Shown in pieces: positions 1-8,613 of a DNA stretch of 64,000 bases. Position 1 is the stretch's first letter, and each line of letters starts with the position of its first letter. A model generated the notes under the pieces. The model was not told where the DNA came from. It did not search any database and was given only the letters and a program-made list of their open reading frames with translations. Made by a program: the position numbers and the translations under genes. This DNA comes from Variovorax paradoxus NBRC 15149 (GTDB lineage: Bacteria > Pseudomonadota > Gammaproteobacteria > Burkholderiales > Burkholderiaceae_C): positions 868,001 through 932,000 of the forward strand of contig NZ_BCUT01000002.1 of assembly GCF_001591365.1 (NCBI RefSeq), in the 5' to 3' direction.

Positions 1-2174
1 ACGCGAACCTGGACGACCTGGAGTCCGCGCTGTTCGGAACCTCGGCCAGGAAAAGCGACGTGGACTTCGTGCTGGACAGCGCCTACCAGGGCGAGGAGGC
101 GCTCGCCAAGCTGCGCGAGGCATTGGCGGCCGAGGCGCCCTACGCCATGGCGTTCATCGACATGCGCATGCCCCCCGGGTGGGACGGCGTCGAGACCATC
201 GAGCAGCTGTGGCTCGAAGACCCGCGCCTGCAGATCGTGATCTGCACGGCCTATGCGGACCAGTCGTGGGTCGAGGTGTTCGATCGGCTGGACGCGCGCG
301 ACCGCCTGCTGGTGCTCAAGAAGCCCTTCGATCCAATCGAGGTGCGCCAGCTGGCCAGCGCGCTCACCATGAAGTGGCAGATGACGCAAGATGCCGCCTT
401 CAAGATGAACCAGCTCGAGCAGGCCGTGGAGGAACGCACGCGCGAGCTGTCGGACGCCAACATCATCGTGCAGAACAGCCCGACCATCCTCTACCGGCTG
501 CGCGGCGAGCCGGCGTTCCCGCTGATCTACATCTCGCACAACATCACCAAGTTCGGCCACGAACCGGCGGCCCTCCTGGCCAACCCGGACTGGGCGGACG
601 TGCTGATCGACCCGGCCGACCAGCCCGGCGTGGCCGCCGCGATGGCGCGCGTGCTCGAGAAGGACGCCGAAGGCGCCTCCATCGAATACCGCCTGTGCAC
701 CGGCGACGGCGCGCGGCGCTGGGTCGAGAACCGCTATGTTCCGGTGCGCGACAAGGACGGCCGGCTCATCGAGGTCGAGGGCATCGTCATCGACGTCACC
801 GAGCGCAAGGCGGCAGAGGAGCAACTGGCAAAGCTGGCGCGCACCGACGGGCTCACGGGCCTGGCCAACCGCGCCACCCTCGTCGAGCGCCTGCACCAGG
901 CCCACGCGGCGGCACGGCGCGGCTCCGTGCCGTTTGCGCTCCATTGCCTCGACCTGGACCACTTCAAGCCGGTCAACGACATGTTCGGCCATCCGGGCGG
1001 CGACCTGCTGCTGCGCGAGGTGGCGCTGCGCCTGAAGAACTGCACGCGCGAGACCGACGTGGTGGCGCGCCTGGGCGGCGACGAGTTTGCCGTGCTGCAA
1101 AGCGAAATGGCCGACGCGGCCGCCGCGGGCGCCCTGGCCGCGAAGATCCAGCAGGAGCTCGCGCGCCCGTACATGATCGACGGCAACCAGGTGCATGCCT
1201 CGGCCAGCATCGGCATCTGCCCCTACACCCCGGGCAGCGAGAGCCCGGAGGAAATGCTCGCGCAGGCCGACCTGGCGCTCTACCGCTCGAAGGAGCAGGG
1301 GCGCAACCAGTACCACTTCCACTCCGAGGAACTCGACTTCGAAGTGCGCGACCGCGTGGCGCTCGGCGAAGACCTGAAGCAGGCCATCGAGCGCGAACAG
1401 CTCGAGCTCTACTACCAGCCGCAGGTCGAGCTGTCCTCCGGAAAGATCGTGGGCGTGGAGGCGCTGCTGCGCTGGAACCATCCCGGGCGCGGCCTGCTCG
1501 AGGCGAACGCGTTCGTGCCGATTGCCGAGCGCACCGGCGGCATCGTCGCGCTCGGCCGCTGGGTGCTGGACCAGGCCTGCAGGCAGCTGAGCGTGTGGCG
1601 CGAACAGGGCGTGGCGCCGCCGGTGGTGGCGATCAACCTGTCGCTCGGACAACTCCGGCAGGGCAGCGAGCTGATCCGCGACGTGACCGAGAGCCTCGCG
1701 AAATGGCGGCTCGATCCGTCCGTGCTGGAATTCGACGTGACGGAGTCGACGCTGGCCCAGATGACGTGGACCCACAACGACGTGCTGCCCAGGCTGAGGG
1801 CGCTCGGCGTGCGCATTGCGATCGACGACTTCGGCACCGAATACTCGTCGTTCGAATACCTGCGCACCTACCGCGTGAACCACCTGAAGATCGCGCAGTC
1901 GATGCTCCAGCGCGCGATCGACGACCCGGACAGCGCGGCTACGGTTCGCGCCATCATGAATCTCGCGCGCGAGGCGCGCATCGGCATCATCGTGGAGGGA
2001 CTGGAGACCGAGACGCAACTTGCGTTCCTTCAATCGACCGGCGCCACCACGATGGCGCAGGGCTACTACTTCAGCGAGGCCGTGATGGCCACCGAGGCCG
2101 GCGACTTGCTGCGCTCGGGCACCATGGCGCAGAGCGAACGCAGCAAGGGCGGAGAGCACGGGGCCGCAGCATGA
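1..2174 (+). CDS. REC-PAS-GGDEF-EAL cyclic-di-GMP protein, truncated at its 5' end
   Basis: Cytoplasmic protein of cyclic-di-GMP turnover under phosphorelay control. The frame is open back to base 3, so the true start and the first part of the receiver domain lie outside; 723 residues are visible. In order: the rest of a receiver domain (likely phospho-acceptor Asp in FIDMRMP, conserved Lys in LVLKKPF), a short helical linker, a PAS domain, a GGDEF domain with intact RLGGDEF, and an EAL domain with intact VGVEALLRW, DDFGTEYSS and EGLETE. Both active sites look complete, so whether it makes or degrades c-di-GMP cannot be told. Its stop overlaps the next start (ATGA), which points to an operon with the DctP-type gene. 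A sensor kinase is probably encoded to the left. The domain assignment is firm. Confidence 0.93.
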   Translation, partial: ANLDDLESALFGTSARKSDVDFVLDSAYQGEEALAKLREALAAEAPYAMAFIDMRMPPGWDGVETIEQLWLEDPRLQIVICTAYADQSWVEVFDRLDARDRLLVLKKPFDPIEVRQLASALTMKWQMTQDAAFKMNQLEQAVEERTRELSDANIIVQNSPTILYRLRGEPAFPLIYISHNITKFGHEPAALLANPDWADVLIDPADQPGVAAAMARVLEKDAEGASIEYRLCTGDGARRWVENRYVPVRDKDGRLIEVEGIVIDVTERKAAEEQLAKLARTDGLTGLANRATLVERLHQAHAAARRGSVPFALHCLDLDHFKPVNDMFGHPGGDLLLREVALRLKNCTRETDVVARLGGDEFAVLQSEMADAAAAGALAAKIQQELARPYMIDGNQVHASASIGICPYTPGSESPEEMLAQADLALYRSKEQGRNQYHFHSEELDFEVRDRVALGEDLKQAIEREQLELYYQPQVELSSGKIVGVEALLRWNHPGRGLLEANAFVPIAERTGGIVALGRWVLDQACRQLSVWREQGVAPPVVAINLSLGQLRQGSELIRDVTESLAKWRLDPSVLEFDVTESTLAQMTWTHNDVLPRLRALGVRIAIDDFGTEYSSFEYLRTYRVNHLKIAQSMLQRAIDDPDSAATVRAIMNLAREARIGIIVEGLETETQLAFLQSTGATTMAQGYYFSEAVMATEAGDLLRSGTMAQSERSKGGEHGAAA

Positions 2175-3163
2175 AAGAAGCACTCCTGATCTTCGCCGCG
2201 ACGTGGGGCTCCGCTGCCTTGCCGCCGGCGGCGCATGCCGATCCCGTGGTGCTGTCGCTGGTGCACGCCGCCACCACCACGCATCCGGCTCATCTGGCGG
2301 CGCTCCAGTTCGCCAAGCGGGTCGAGGAGCGCACCCACGGGCAGATCCGCACGGAGATCTTTCCCGCGTCCCAGCTCGGCAGCGAGAACGAACTGCTGCA
2401 GAAGGTCCGGCTGGGCGCGGTCGACATGGACGTGACCTCGCTGAACTACCTCATCAAGTACGAGAAGACGTTCTCCGTCGTCGTCATGCCCTATCTCTTC
2501 GACAGCTATGCGCATGCCCACCGCGTGCTCGATGGCCCCGCAATGAACTGGCTCGCGCCGCTGGCCGAGAAGCAGGGCTTCGTCATCCTGTCCAACTGGG
2601 AATGGGGATTCCGCAACATCACCAACAGCAAGCGCCCGATCAACGTGCCCGAAGACGTGCGGGGCCTCAGGGTGCGCGTTCCGCCCGTCGCCGAACTCGA
2701 GGCCACCATGCAGGCGCTGGGCGCCGAGGTCAGCAAGGTCGGCTTCAAGGAGCTTCCCCAGGCGCTGGCGCAGGGCCTGGTCGACGGCCAGGAGAACCCG
2801 CTCAACGTCATCTACTACAACAAGCTGTACGAAGCGCAAAAGCACCTCGCCCTGACCTGCCATGTGTACTACAACACGCTCCACCTCATGAGCACCGCGA
2901 CCTGGGCGAAGCTCACGCCGGCCGAGCAGGCGATCGTGCGTGAAGAGAGCAAGGCGGCGGGCGACGGCATGCGCAAGAAGATCATTGCCGAAGAGGAGGA
3001 GCTGATCGCAAAGATGGCTGCCGCCGGCGTGAAGGTCACGCGCCCCGACCCGGCACCGTTCCGCGCGGCCACGCAGGGCGCCCGCGACGAGATCAGGCGC
3101 TTCGCGGGCGACGAGAACGTGCGCACGTTCCTGAAGATGGTCGACGCAGAGCGAAGGCAATGA
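2171..3163 (+). CDS. TRAP-type (DctP family) periplasmic solute-binding protein
   Basis: A 330-residue protein of the DctP/TRAP substrate-binding family. An N-terminal hydrophobic stretch ending near AHA-DP looks like a cleaved signal peptide, so the protein should be periplasmic. Family features include the start of the mature domain (VVLSLVHA), GLRVRVP in the middle, which carries the Arg that usually binds a carboxylate, and the LPQALAQGLVDGQENP segment. The start overlaps the stop of the preceding response-regulator gene. No DctQ or DctM membrane subunit is encoded in the window, and the next gene is another c-di-GMP enzyme with a periplasmic domain. A sensory role, presenting a ligand to that protein, is therefore plausible but inferred. 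Ligand unknown. Confidence 0.88.
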   Translation: MKEALLIFAATWGSAALPPAAHADPVVLSLVHAATTTHPAHLAALQFAKRVEERTHGQIRTEIFPASQLGSENELLQKVRLGAVDMDVTSLNYLIKYEKTFSVVVMPYLFDSYAHAHRVLDGPAMNWLAPLAEKQGFVILSNWEWGFRNITNSKRPINVPEDVRGLRVRVPPVAELEATMQALGAEVSKVGFKELPQALAQGLVDGQENPLNVIYYNKLYEAQKHLALTCHVYYNTLHLMSTATWAKLTPAEQAIVREESKAAGDGMRKKIIAEEEELIAKMAAAGVKVTRPDPAPFRAATQGARDEIRRFAGDENVRTFLKMVDAERRQ

Positions 3164-3200
3164 TGCATCTCTCCAACAGCGACCTGGGAGCGGGCCGCAA

Positions 3201-5411
3201 TTGATCAAATTCCCGATCGGCTTCCCGAGGGGGAGAAGAACGCGCAGCCTGCGGGTGGAGATCGCGCTCGGATTCGGCGTCGTCATAGTGCTGATGCTCG
3301 CGTTGGGCGCGTCTTTCTATCTGAGCGAACAGCGCTCCGCGGCCGCCATCGACAAGCTGCTCAGCAGCGACAACCGGATGGCGGACCTGAGCTTGCGCAG
3401 CTCGCTGGCGATGTACAAGGCCCGCGACGCCGAGAACGAACTCCTGCTGTCCGCGGACCGGCTCGGGGTGGCGCAGGCGAGCGAGCGCTCGCTGCCGGCC
3501 ATGCAGAACCATTTGCTGGACATGCGGGAGTACCTTGCCAGCCTTCGAATCCTCTCGACCGATCCGAAATTCAGGGACCAGGTCGACCGGATCGAGACCC
3601 AGACCCGGCAGTACGAGGACGGCTTCCTCGCGTTCATTGCGCGGCATGGCAAGGAAGGCCTTCCGGAATCGGCCGATGCGCTGCGCCAAGGCTACCTGGC
3701 CACGGCCGTGGCCATCGAATCCTCGGTGGAGGCGCTGCACACCGAGGCGACCAAGCGCGCGCTCCAGACGCGCAGCGATGTCGAACGCGCAGCCAGGTTC
3801 TCGCGCTGGGCGGTCATCGCGCTGGTCGCCCTGGCCATCCTGCTGAGCGCGGCGGCCGCGACGGTCGTCTCGCGGCGCATCACGGGCTCCATCGCCCGGC
3901 TCGTCGCGTTTTCCGGGCGCGTCGCCGCGGGGGACTTCAGTGCCAGGACGCCGCAGGGCCACGCGGATGAATTCGGCATCCTCGCGAGCGCCATGAACCA
4001 GATGGCCGAGTCGATCGAGAATTCCAACGCGCTGCTGGAAAGCAGCGCCGACACCCTGAAGCACCAGGCCACCCACGACCCGCTGACCGGGCTGCCGAAC
4101 CGCGCATTGCTGGAGGACCGCCTGCGGCAGGCCATCTCGTATGCCGATCGCTACGGCCGGCTGATGACGGTGGTGTTCATCAACCTGGACGGCTTCAAGC
4201 GGATCAACGACAGCCTGGGCCGCAAGGGCGGCGACGAATTGCTGAAGGTCATGGCCGAGCGCATGGCCCGGTGCCTGCGCAGCGTGGACACGGTGGTGCG
4301 AACGGGCGGCGATGAATTCGTGATCATCCTGTACGACCAGCCCGGCGACGGAACAGACATCGCACCAGCCCTGAGAAAGCTGCTCGAGACCATCGCGCAG
4401 CCAGCGCGCATCGGCAGCCAGGCGGTCCAGCTCACGGGCAGCATGGGCGTGGCCACCTATCCCGCGGACGGTGCCGATGCCGACGCCCTGTTCATGAACG
4501 CCGACGCCGCGATGTCCCACGCCAAGGCCTCGGGGCGCAACAACTTCGAGTTCTATGCGGCCGAGATGAGCGGCGCGATCCGCGACGAACTCGCGCTGCG
4601 CGAAGGGCTGCGCCATGCCGTCGCGCGCAGCGAGTTCCACCTCGCCTACCAGCCGCAGCTGGACATGGAATCGGGCCGGGTGACGGGCGTGGAGGCATTG
4701 ATCCGCTGGCAGCATCCGGAGCGCGGCCTGGTCTCGCCGGCGCAGTTCATCCCGCTGGCAGAAGAGACCGGCCTGATCGTTCCGATCGGCGAATGGGTGC
4801 TGCGCACCGCCTGCTTCCAGAACAAGGCCTGGCAGGACGCGGGCCTGCCGCCGTTCATCGTGTCGGTCAATGTGTCGGCGCGCCAGTTCCGTGAGCGGAC
4901 CCTGATCGCGCAGGTGTCCCTGGCGCTTCGGGACAGCGGGCTCGAGCCGCGCCTCCTGGAGCTGGAACTGACCGAAAGCCTGGTCATGGAGGACCTGGAC
5001 AAGGCGCTGCAGTCGATGAAGGCCCTGCGCGCCATGGGCGTGCAGCTCTCGATCGACGACTTCGGCACCGGCTATTCGAGCCTGAGTGCGCTCAAGCGCT
5101 TTCCCATCGCGAGGCTCAAGATCGACCAGTCCTTCGTGCGCGACATTCCGGGCGACGAAGAGGACAAGGCGATTGCCAAGACCATCATCGCGCTGGGGCA
5201 CGAGCTTAATCTCAAGGTCATTGCCGAGGGGGTCGAGACCGAGCAGCAGCTGGAATTCCTGCGCGCCCATGGGTGCGACGAGATGCAGGGCTATCTCTTC
5301 AGCCGGCCCGTGCCGCCCGCCGAACTGGCGGCACTGGTCAGGATGCGCGCTGGCGAGGCAGCGGCGAGCGGCCAGCCCGAGGCGCGCGCGCGCCGCGTGG
5401 CGGGACGCTGA
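3201..5411 (+). CDS. Membrane HAMP-GGDEF-EAL cyclic-di-GMP protein
   Basis: A 736-residue inner-membrane signalling protein. It has a membrane segment near residues 18-42, a helical periplasmic region to about 200, a second membrane segment near 203-224, a HAMP domain, a GGDEF domain with intact RTGGDEF, and an EAL domain with intact VTGVEALIRW, DDFGTGYSS and EGVETE. Both catalytic halves look functional. The start chosen is TTG, with GGGAG about ten bases upstream; no ATG lies in a better position. It follows the DctP-type gene by 37 bases on the same strand and is presumably cotranscribed. The periplasmic part resembles the four-helix sensor regions of chemoreceptors, which in other systems can read a bound periplasmic protein; that link is inference here. 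Confidence 0.92.
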   Translation: MIKFPIGFPRGRRTRSLRVEIALGFGVVIVLMLALGASFYLSEQRSAAAIDKLLSSDNRMADLSLRSSLAMYKARDAENELLLSADRLGVAQASERSLPAMQNHLLDMREYLASLRILSTDPKFRDQVDRIETQTRQYEDGFLAFIARHGKEGLPESADALRQGYLATAVAIESSVEALHTEATKRALQTRSDVERAARFSRWAVIALVALAILLSAAAATVVSRRITGSIARLVAFSGRVAAGDFSARTPQGHADEFGILASAMNQMAESIENSNALLESSADTLKHQATHDPLTGLPNRALLEDRLRQAISYADRYGRLMTVVFINLDGFKRINDSLGRKGGDELLKVMAERMARCLRSVDTVVRTGGDEFVIILYDQPGDGTDIAPALRKLLETIAQPARIGSQAVQLTGSMGVATYPADGADADALFMNADAAMSHAKASGRNNFEFYAAEMSGAIRDELALREGLRHAVARSEFHLAYQPQLDMESGRVTGVEALIRWQHPERGLVSPAQFIPLAEETGLIVPIGEWVLRTACFQNKAWQDAGLPPFIVSVNVSARQFRERTLIAQVSLALRDSGLEPRLLELELTESLVMEDLDKALQSMKALRAMGVQLSIDDFGTGYSSLSALKRFPIARLKIDQSFVRDIPGDEEDKAIAKTIIALGHELNLKVIAEGVETEQQLEFLRAHGCDEMQGYLFSRPVPPAELAALVRMRAGEAAASGQPEARARRVAGR

Positions 5412-5475
5412 GGCCCAGCATCCAGGCAGCTTTCGAAGGTAGTAGCGCCCTCAACGAAGAGTATGCACTCACCTT

Positions 5476-6849
5476 CTAGATGCCCGCCACGCCGCGCTGG
5501 AGCGCAAAGTCCAGCAGCACGCGGTCGGAGGGCTCCTCGGGCCAGGTGTCCTCGGCCAGCCAGCGGAAGAAGGTGGTCGCGGCCACGCGGCTCGCCGGGC
5601 CGTCGCGCCGCCAAGCGCGCGCGATGGGGGCGGCCACCTGGTCGAGCCGCTCCGCCTCGAAGCGCGTGCGCACCTCGGCCTGCATCGGCTGCGGCATCTC
5701 GGCAAACACGGCGCGCGCCTGTCCCATGCGGTCGTTCTCCCAGAGCTCGCGGATGCGCCGCAGGCGGTCGGCCTCCGACAGCACCGCCACGGGTGGCGCC
5801 AGGGCCGGTGCCGGGCCGCTGCTGGGCGCCGGCTCCATCGCGGTCACGCCCGCGTAGCCCTTCTTCAGCGCATCCTTGAAATACGCGGCCGGCGACTTGA
5901 GCACCGGCATCGAGGCATTGCGCAGCCGCTGGTCCACATGGTCGAGCGTGGCGCGGATCTGCCCTTCGTCGGTGGTGGCGTAGAGATCCTGCGCCTCGTC
6001 CTGCTTCAGGCCCAGTGCGATCAGCCGGCCCACCAGCGCCAGGTCGAAGACGTTGCGGTTCGACGCGCTGATGTCGCCCAGGCGCTGCTGCACCTTGGGA
6101 ACGACCCGGAACTGGATCTCCTCGATCTTGCGGCCGCGCTTGTGCTCGATCAGCTCGAGCCCGAAGTCCTCGCACAGCGCGTCGATCTCGGCCAGCGCCT
6201 TGCTGATGACGTCGCGCTTGAGGAAGCGGTAGTCGACCTCCTTGATGTCGCTGCGGCCCGTGAGCACCGCGGCCCACCAGACCACGTCCTCGCGCATCGA
6301 CAGCCGCCCCGGCGAGGTCAGATAGCGCGCGCCGATCTCATACAGCACCGCGGCGGAATAGCTGCGCATCTGGCTGCTCATCTCGAGCAGCACGCGCGTG
6401 TACTGGTGCGGCTTGACCAGCCGCTCCTTGATCTCGTCCGGATAGCGCCAGGTCACCATGCAGGGGCGCCCCCTGCCCTGCTCCTCGATCGTGACCGTGC
6501 CCAGGAGCTGCGAGGACACCCAGCGCTTCAGGGAGCTGCTGCTGGTCGACCACTCGATGGTCGTGGCCTGCATGTCGCGCAGGTGCGACTTGAGCAGCTC
6601 GGTGTTGTTGGAGTTGAAGCGGGCGTCGCCGATCAGTTCGCTCAAGGTCAGCCGGTAGACCGGCTCGTCCACGCCCTGGCGCTGCGAGTGGTAGAGCAGC
6701 GCGTTGTAGATGCGCCGCGACAGCAGGGTGAGCCGGCCGCGCTTGGGGCGGATGGCGATGGCTTCGTTGGCCTTGGCAACGCTCTGCTCCTCCGCCGTGG
6801 GCGGCTGCCGCGGCGGAGACCGGGATTGTGAATTGTCTTCTTCGACCAT
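5476..6849 (-). CDS. Rep_3-family replication initiator (RepB-like)
   Basis: A 457-residue replication initiator of the Rep_3 (RepE/Pi-like) family, which binds iterons through two winged-helix domains. Recognisable parts are the first winged helix from about residue 37 (LTLLSRRIYNALL), the LTLSELIG region, and the second domain around MRSYSAAVLYEIGARYLTSPG and RFLKRDVISKALAEID. The C-terminal 120 residues are a Pro/Ala linker and helical tail not needed for the fold. The ATG at 6849 is the only start preceding the first domain; no strong ribosome site is visible. It is divergent from parA across an iteron array at 7018-7137, as expected for a self-regulated initiator. Such proteins drive plasmids and Burkholderiales secondary chromosomes. 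The family is sure; the symbol is left blank because naming varies. Confidence 0.9.
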   Translation of the reverse strand: MVEEDNSQSRSPPRQPPTAEEQSVAKANEAIAIRPKRGRLTLLSRRIYNALLYHSQRQGVDEPVYRLTLSELIGDARFNSNNTELLKSHLRDMQATTIEWSTSSSSLKRWVSSQLLGTVTIEEQGRGRPCMVTWRYPDEIKERLVKPHQYTRVLLEMSSQMRSYSAAVLYEIGARYLTSPGRLSMREDVVWWAAVLTGRSDIKEVDYRFLKRDVISKALAEIDALCEDFGLELIEHKRGRKIEEIQFRVVPKVQQRLGDISASNRNVFDLALVGRLIALGLKQDEAQDLYATTDEGQIRATLDHVDQRLRNASMPVLKSPAAYFKDALKKGYAGVTAMEPAPSSGPAPALAPPVAVLSEADRLRRIRELWENDRMGQARAVFAEMPQPMQAEVRTRFEAERLDQVAAPIARAWRRDGPASRVAATTFFRWLAEDTWPEEPSDRVLLDFALQRGVAGI

Positions 6850-6893
6850 GGTCCGCTACGGCAATCAGATGGTTTCACATCATGCCTTTGCAT

Positions 6894-6913
6894 TGTGATT
6901 CAGTCAATTCACA
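6894..6913. promoter_or_regulatory. Inverted TGTGA repeat, candidate initiator autoregulatory operator
   Basis: TGTGA at 6894-6898 faces TCACA at 6909-6913, an imperfect 20-bp palindrome about 45 bases upstream of the initiator start. TGTGA is the first half of the nearby iterons. In Rep_3 systems a dimer of the initiator binds inverted half-iterons to repress its own gene, so this is the likely operator. A third TTTCACAT half-site lies at 6873-6880. Confidence 0.5.
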
Positions 6914-7017
6914 TTACGCCGGCCATGGTGCCTTGGTATGTTTGCAGATAAACACTTGGGGAATTGAAGAATTGGGATTCCACTTTCCTCCGTCGTGACA
7001 GTCACTTAGCTCCTCTC

Positions 7018-7137
7018 ATGTGAGATCGGTTGGGATTGAATGTGAGATCGGATGGGATTTGGAGTGAGCCTTGTTGGGAGACAAGCGCCACTTTTGTGAG
7101 TCCGGATGGGTTCCAATGTGAGTGGATATGGGTTCCG
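7018..7137 (+). repeat. Five iterons, TGTGAGnnCGGwTGGGA type
   Basis: The TGTGAG half begins at 7019, 7041, 7063 (AGTGAG), 7095 and 7117. In each copy the second half (TTGGGA or ATGGGW) begins exactly 11 bases later. Steps are 22, 22, 32 and 22 bases, i.e. two or three helical turns, so all copies lie on one face of the DNA. Copies one and two are nearly identical; the last two end TTCC rather than ATT. This is the expected binding array of the divergently encoded Rep_3 initiator. Confidence 0.82.
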
Positions 7138-7318
7138 GCCGTGGGCTGCGCCCCGGTTTGGGGTCCGCGGCGGCAGCCAGGCGCGCAAAAGGCCCGCGCA
7201 AGGCGCCCTGCCCCCGGTTTTCGGGTCCTGCGGCGCCTGGCATGCGAGGGGCTGGGGTCTTGGTCCCCAATCTTCCTCACAATACTTCGCGGCGCTGTAG
7301 CCGAGTTCTCCGCGAAAC

Positions 7319-7364
7319 TTGTTCATTCGACAGATTCTCATAGAATTGCCGTATTCTGTCGAAT
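7319..7364 (+). promoter_or_regulatory. parA promoter with flanking 10-bp inverted repeat
   Basis: ATTCGACAGA at 7325-7334 and its exact complement TCTGTCGAAT at 7355-7364 are perfect 10-bp arms whose centres are 30 bases apart. Between and around them sit TTGTTC (7319-7324) and TAGAAT (7341-7346) with a 16-base spacer, a plausible sigma-70 promoter. One arm is inside the spacer and the other covers the predicted start of transcription. Type Ia ParA proteins repress their own operon through an N-terminal DNA-binding domain, and this repeat is the obvious candidate operator. Confidence 0.6.
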
Positions 7365-7377
7365 AAGGCCAAACAAA

Positions 7378-8613
7378 ATGTCCGTTCCTGTTCCTCTGGT
7401 CGGTGGAAACCTGGTTTCCAACGATGTCCAGGTGCCTCCTCGCCAAACCATCAACATGCAGAAGATCGCCGCGCTGGCGACCCGGGCCGGGTCGATGGTG
7501 GAGCAGATCCGGGGCATGCTGCTGGCGCCGGAAGCCCGCAAGATCCCGCCCACCTACTCCACCGCCCAATTGGCCGCGCTGTGCGGCGTCGACAAGGCGC
7601 ATGTGGCCTACCGCATCACCAAGGAAGACCTGCCGGCCGGGCGGCTGACCCCTTCGGGCGGCAAGCGCACCTTCGAGCTGGACGAGCTGCGCCGCTGGAC
7701 ACGGACCTACCGCGCGGAGAAGATGCGGCCGGCCGGGCGCAAGGCCATCACCATCGCCGTGGGCAATTTCAAGGGCGGCGTGGCCAAGACCACCACGGCC
7801 ATGGTGCTGGCGCAGGGGCTCAGCCTGCGCGGGCACCGCGTGCTCGCGATCGACACCGATCCACAGGGTTCGCTCACCACGCTGCATGGCCTGCTGCCCG
7901 AAGCCGAGGTGACCGAGGACATGACCATCGGTCCGCTGTGCGACGGCTCCGAGAACGACATCCGCTACGCCATCCGATCGACCTATTGGGATGGCATCGA
8001 CCTGGTCGCGGCCGCGCCCTTCCTGTTCTCGGCCGAGTTCGCCCTCCCCGCGCGCCAGATGCAGCAGCCCGGCGCCAAGTTCTGGGACGTGCTGAACGAA
8101 GGCCTGGAGTCGGTTCGCGACCTGTACGACGTGATCGTGATCGACACGCCCCCTTCCCTTTCGTATGTCACGATCAATGCGCTTTGGGCGGCCAACGGCA
8201 TCGTCGTTCCGGTGCCGCCCTCGGGCCTGGACTTTGCCTCGTCGGCGCAGTTCTGGTCGCTGCTCGCGGACCTGGGCGGCAATCTGGACGGCCAGAGCAA
8301 GGACCGCGAGGGCAAGGCCTTCGACTTCCTGCACGTGCTGCTGAGCCGCGTGGACGCGGCCGATCCGGCAATGCCCGCGGTGCGCCAGTGGATCCAGGCC
8401 ACCTACGGCGAATACACGCTGCCGGTCGAGATCCCGAAGACCAGCGTGACCAGCAACAAGGCCGCGGAATTCGCCACGGTCTACGACGTGCAGAAATACG
8501 AAGGCGCCGCCAAGACCTACAAGCGCGCGGTAGACGCCTACGATTCCTTTGTCGAGCTTGTCGAGCAATCGGTGATCGGCGCCTGGACGGCACAAGGGAG
8601 GGCGCAGCAATGA
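7378..8613 (+). CDS. parA: ParA, type Ia partition ATPase
   Basis: A 411-residue ParA/MinD-type ATPase that moves replicon copies apart by binding nucleoid DNA and the ParB-parS complex. The first ~120 residues form an extra N-terminal domain with a helix-turn-helix-like segment (TAQLAALCGVDKAHVAYR) followed by a short basic region, as in type Ia proteins that also repress their operon. The ATPase domain has the deviant Walker A motif KGGVAKTTT, then DTDPQGSLT and VIDTPPSLS. The ATG at 7378 is chosen because AAGG lies ten bases before it and the predicted promoter starts just upstream; a later ATG at 7456 has no ribosome site. A parS-like palindrome (7403-7421) falls inside the first codons. 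parB follows 243 bases downstream. Confidence 0.92.
   Translation: MSVPVPLVGGNLVSNDVQVPPRQTINMQKIAALATRAGSMVEQIRGMLLAPEARKIPPTYSTAQLAALCGVDKAHVAYRITKEDLPAGRLTPSGGKRTFELDELRRWTRTYRAEKMRPAGRKAITIAVGNFKGGVAKTTTAMVLAQGLSLRGHRVLAIDTDPQGSLTTLHGLLPEAEVTEDMTIGPLCDGSENDIRYAIRSTYWDGIDLVAAAPFLFSAEFALPARQMQQPGAKFWDVLNEGLESVRDLYDVIVIDTPPSLSYVTINALWAANGIVVPVPPSGLDFASSAQFWSLLADLGGNLDGQSKDREGKAFDFLHVLLSRVDAADPAMPAVRQWIQATYGEYTLPVEIPKTSVTSNKAAEFATVYDVQKYEGAAKTYKRAVDAYDSFVELVEQSVIGAWTAQGRAQQ
7403..7421. other. parS-like palindrome, copy 1 (in parA 5' end)
   Basis: GTGGAAACCTGGTTTCCAA, a match to the 19-bp palindrome GTGGAAACCwGGTTTCCAC with only the last base changed. It lies within codons 9-15 of parA. With three more copies by parB it is the likely centromere set for ParB binding; binding itself is inferred. 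Confidence 0.65.

Larger units (their letters stand above)
6850..7377. other. Probable replication origin between rep and parA
   Basis: The 528-base gap between the divergent initiator and parA genes holds no credible gene. From left to right it has a relatively AT-rich segment (6860-7010) with an inverted TGTGA repeat, five iteron-like repeats (7018-7137), a GC-rich stretch with two imperfect direct repeats that start CCCCGGTTT (about 7152 and 7212), and the parA promoter/operator. No perfect DnaA box was seen; CAATTCACA at about 6905 is two mismatches away. This order (initiator, operator, AT-rich DNA, iterons) matches iteron-controlled origins. Origin activity is inferred from the arrangement. 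Confidence 0.75.

Noticed and set aside
179..2170. Long frame running into the DctP-type gene from inside the first gene
   Set aside because: The part before 2171 is out of frame with the GGDEF-EAL protein and is low-complexity; only the part from 2171 is a real gene.
6900..6960. DnaA boxes in the origin region
   Set aside because: No match better than two mismatches was found; not annotated.
7030..7377. Upstream extension of parA through the iterons
   Set aside because: The frame is open but lacks a ribosome site and would translate the origin; the ATG at 7378 follows a promoter and AAGG.
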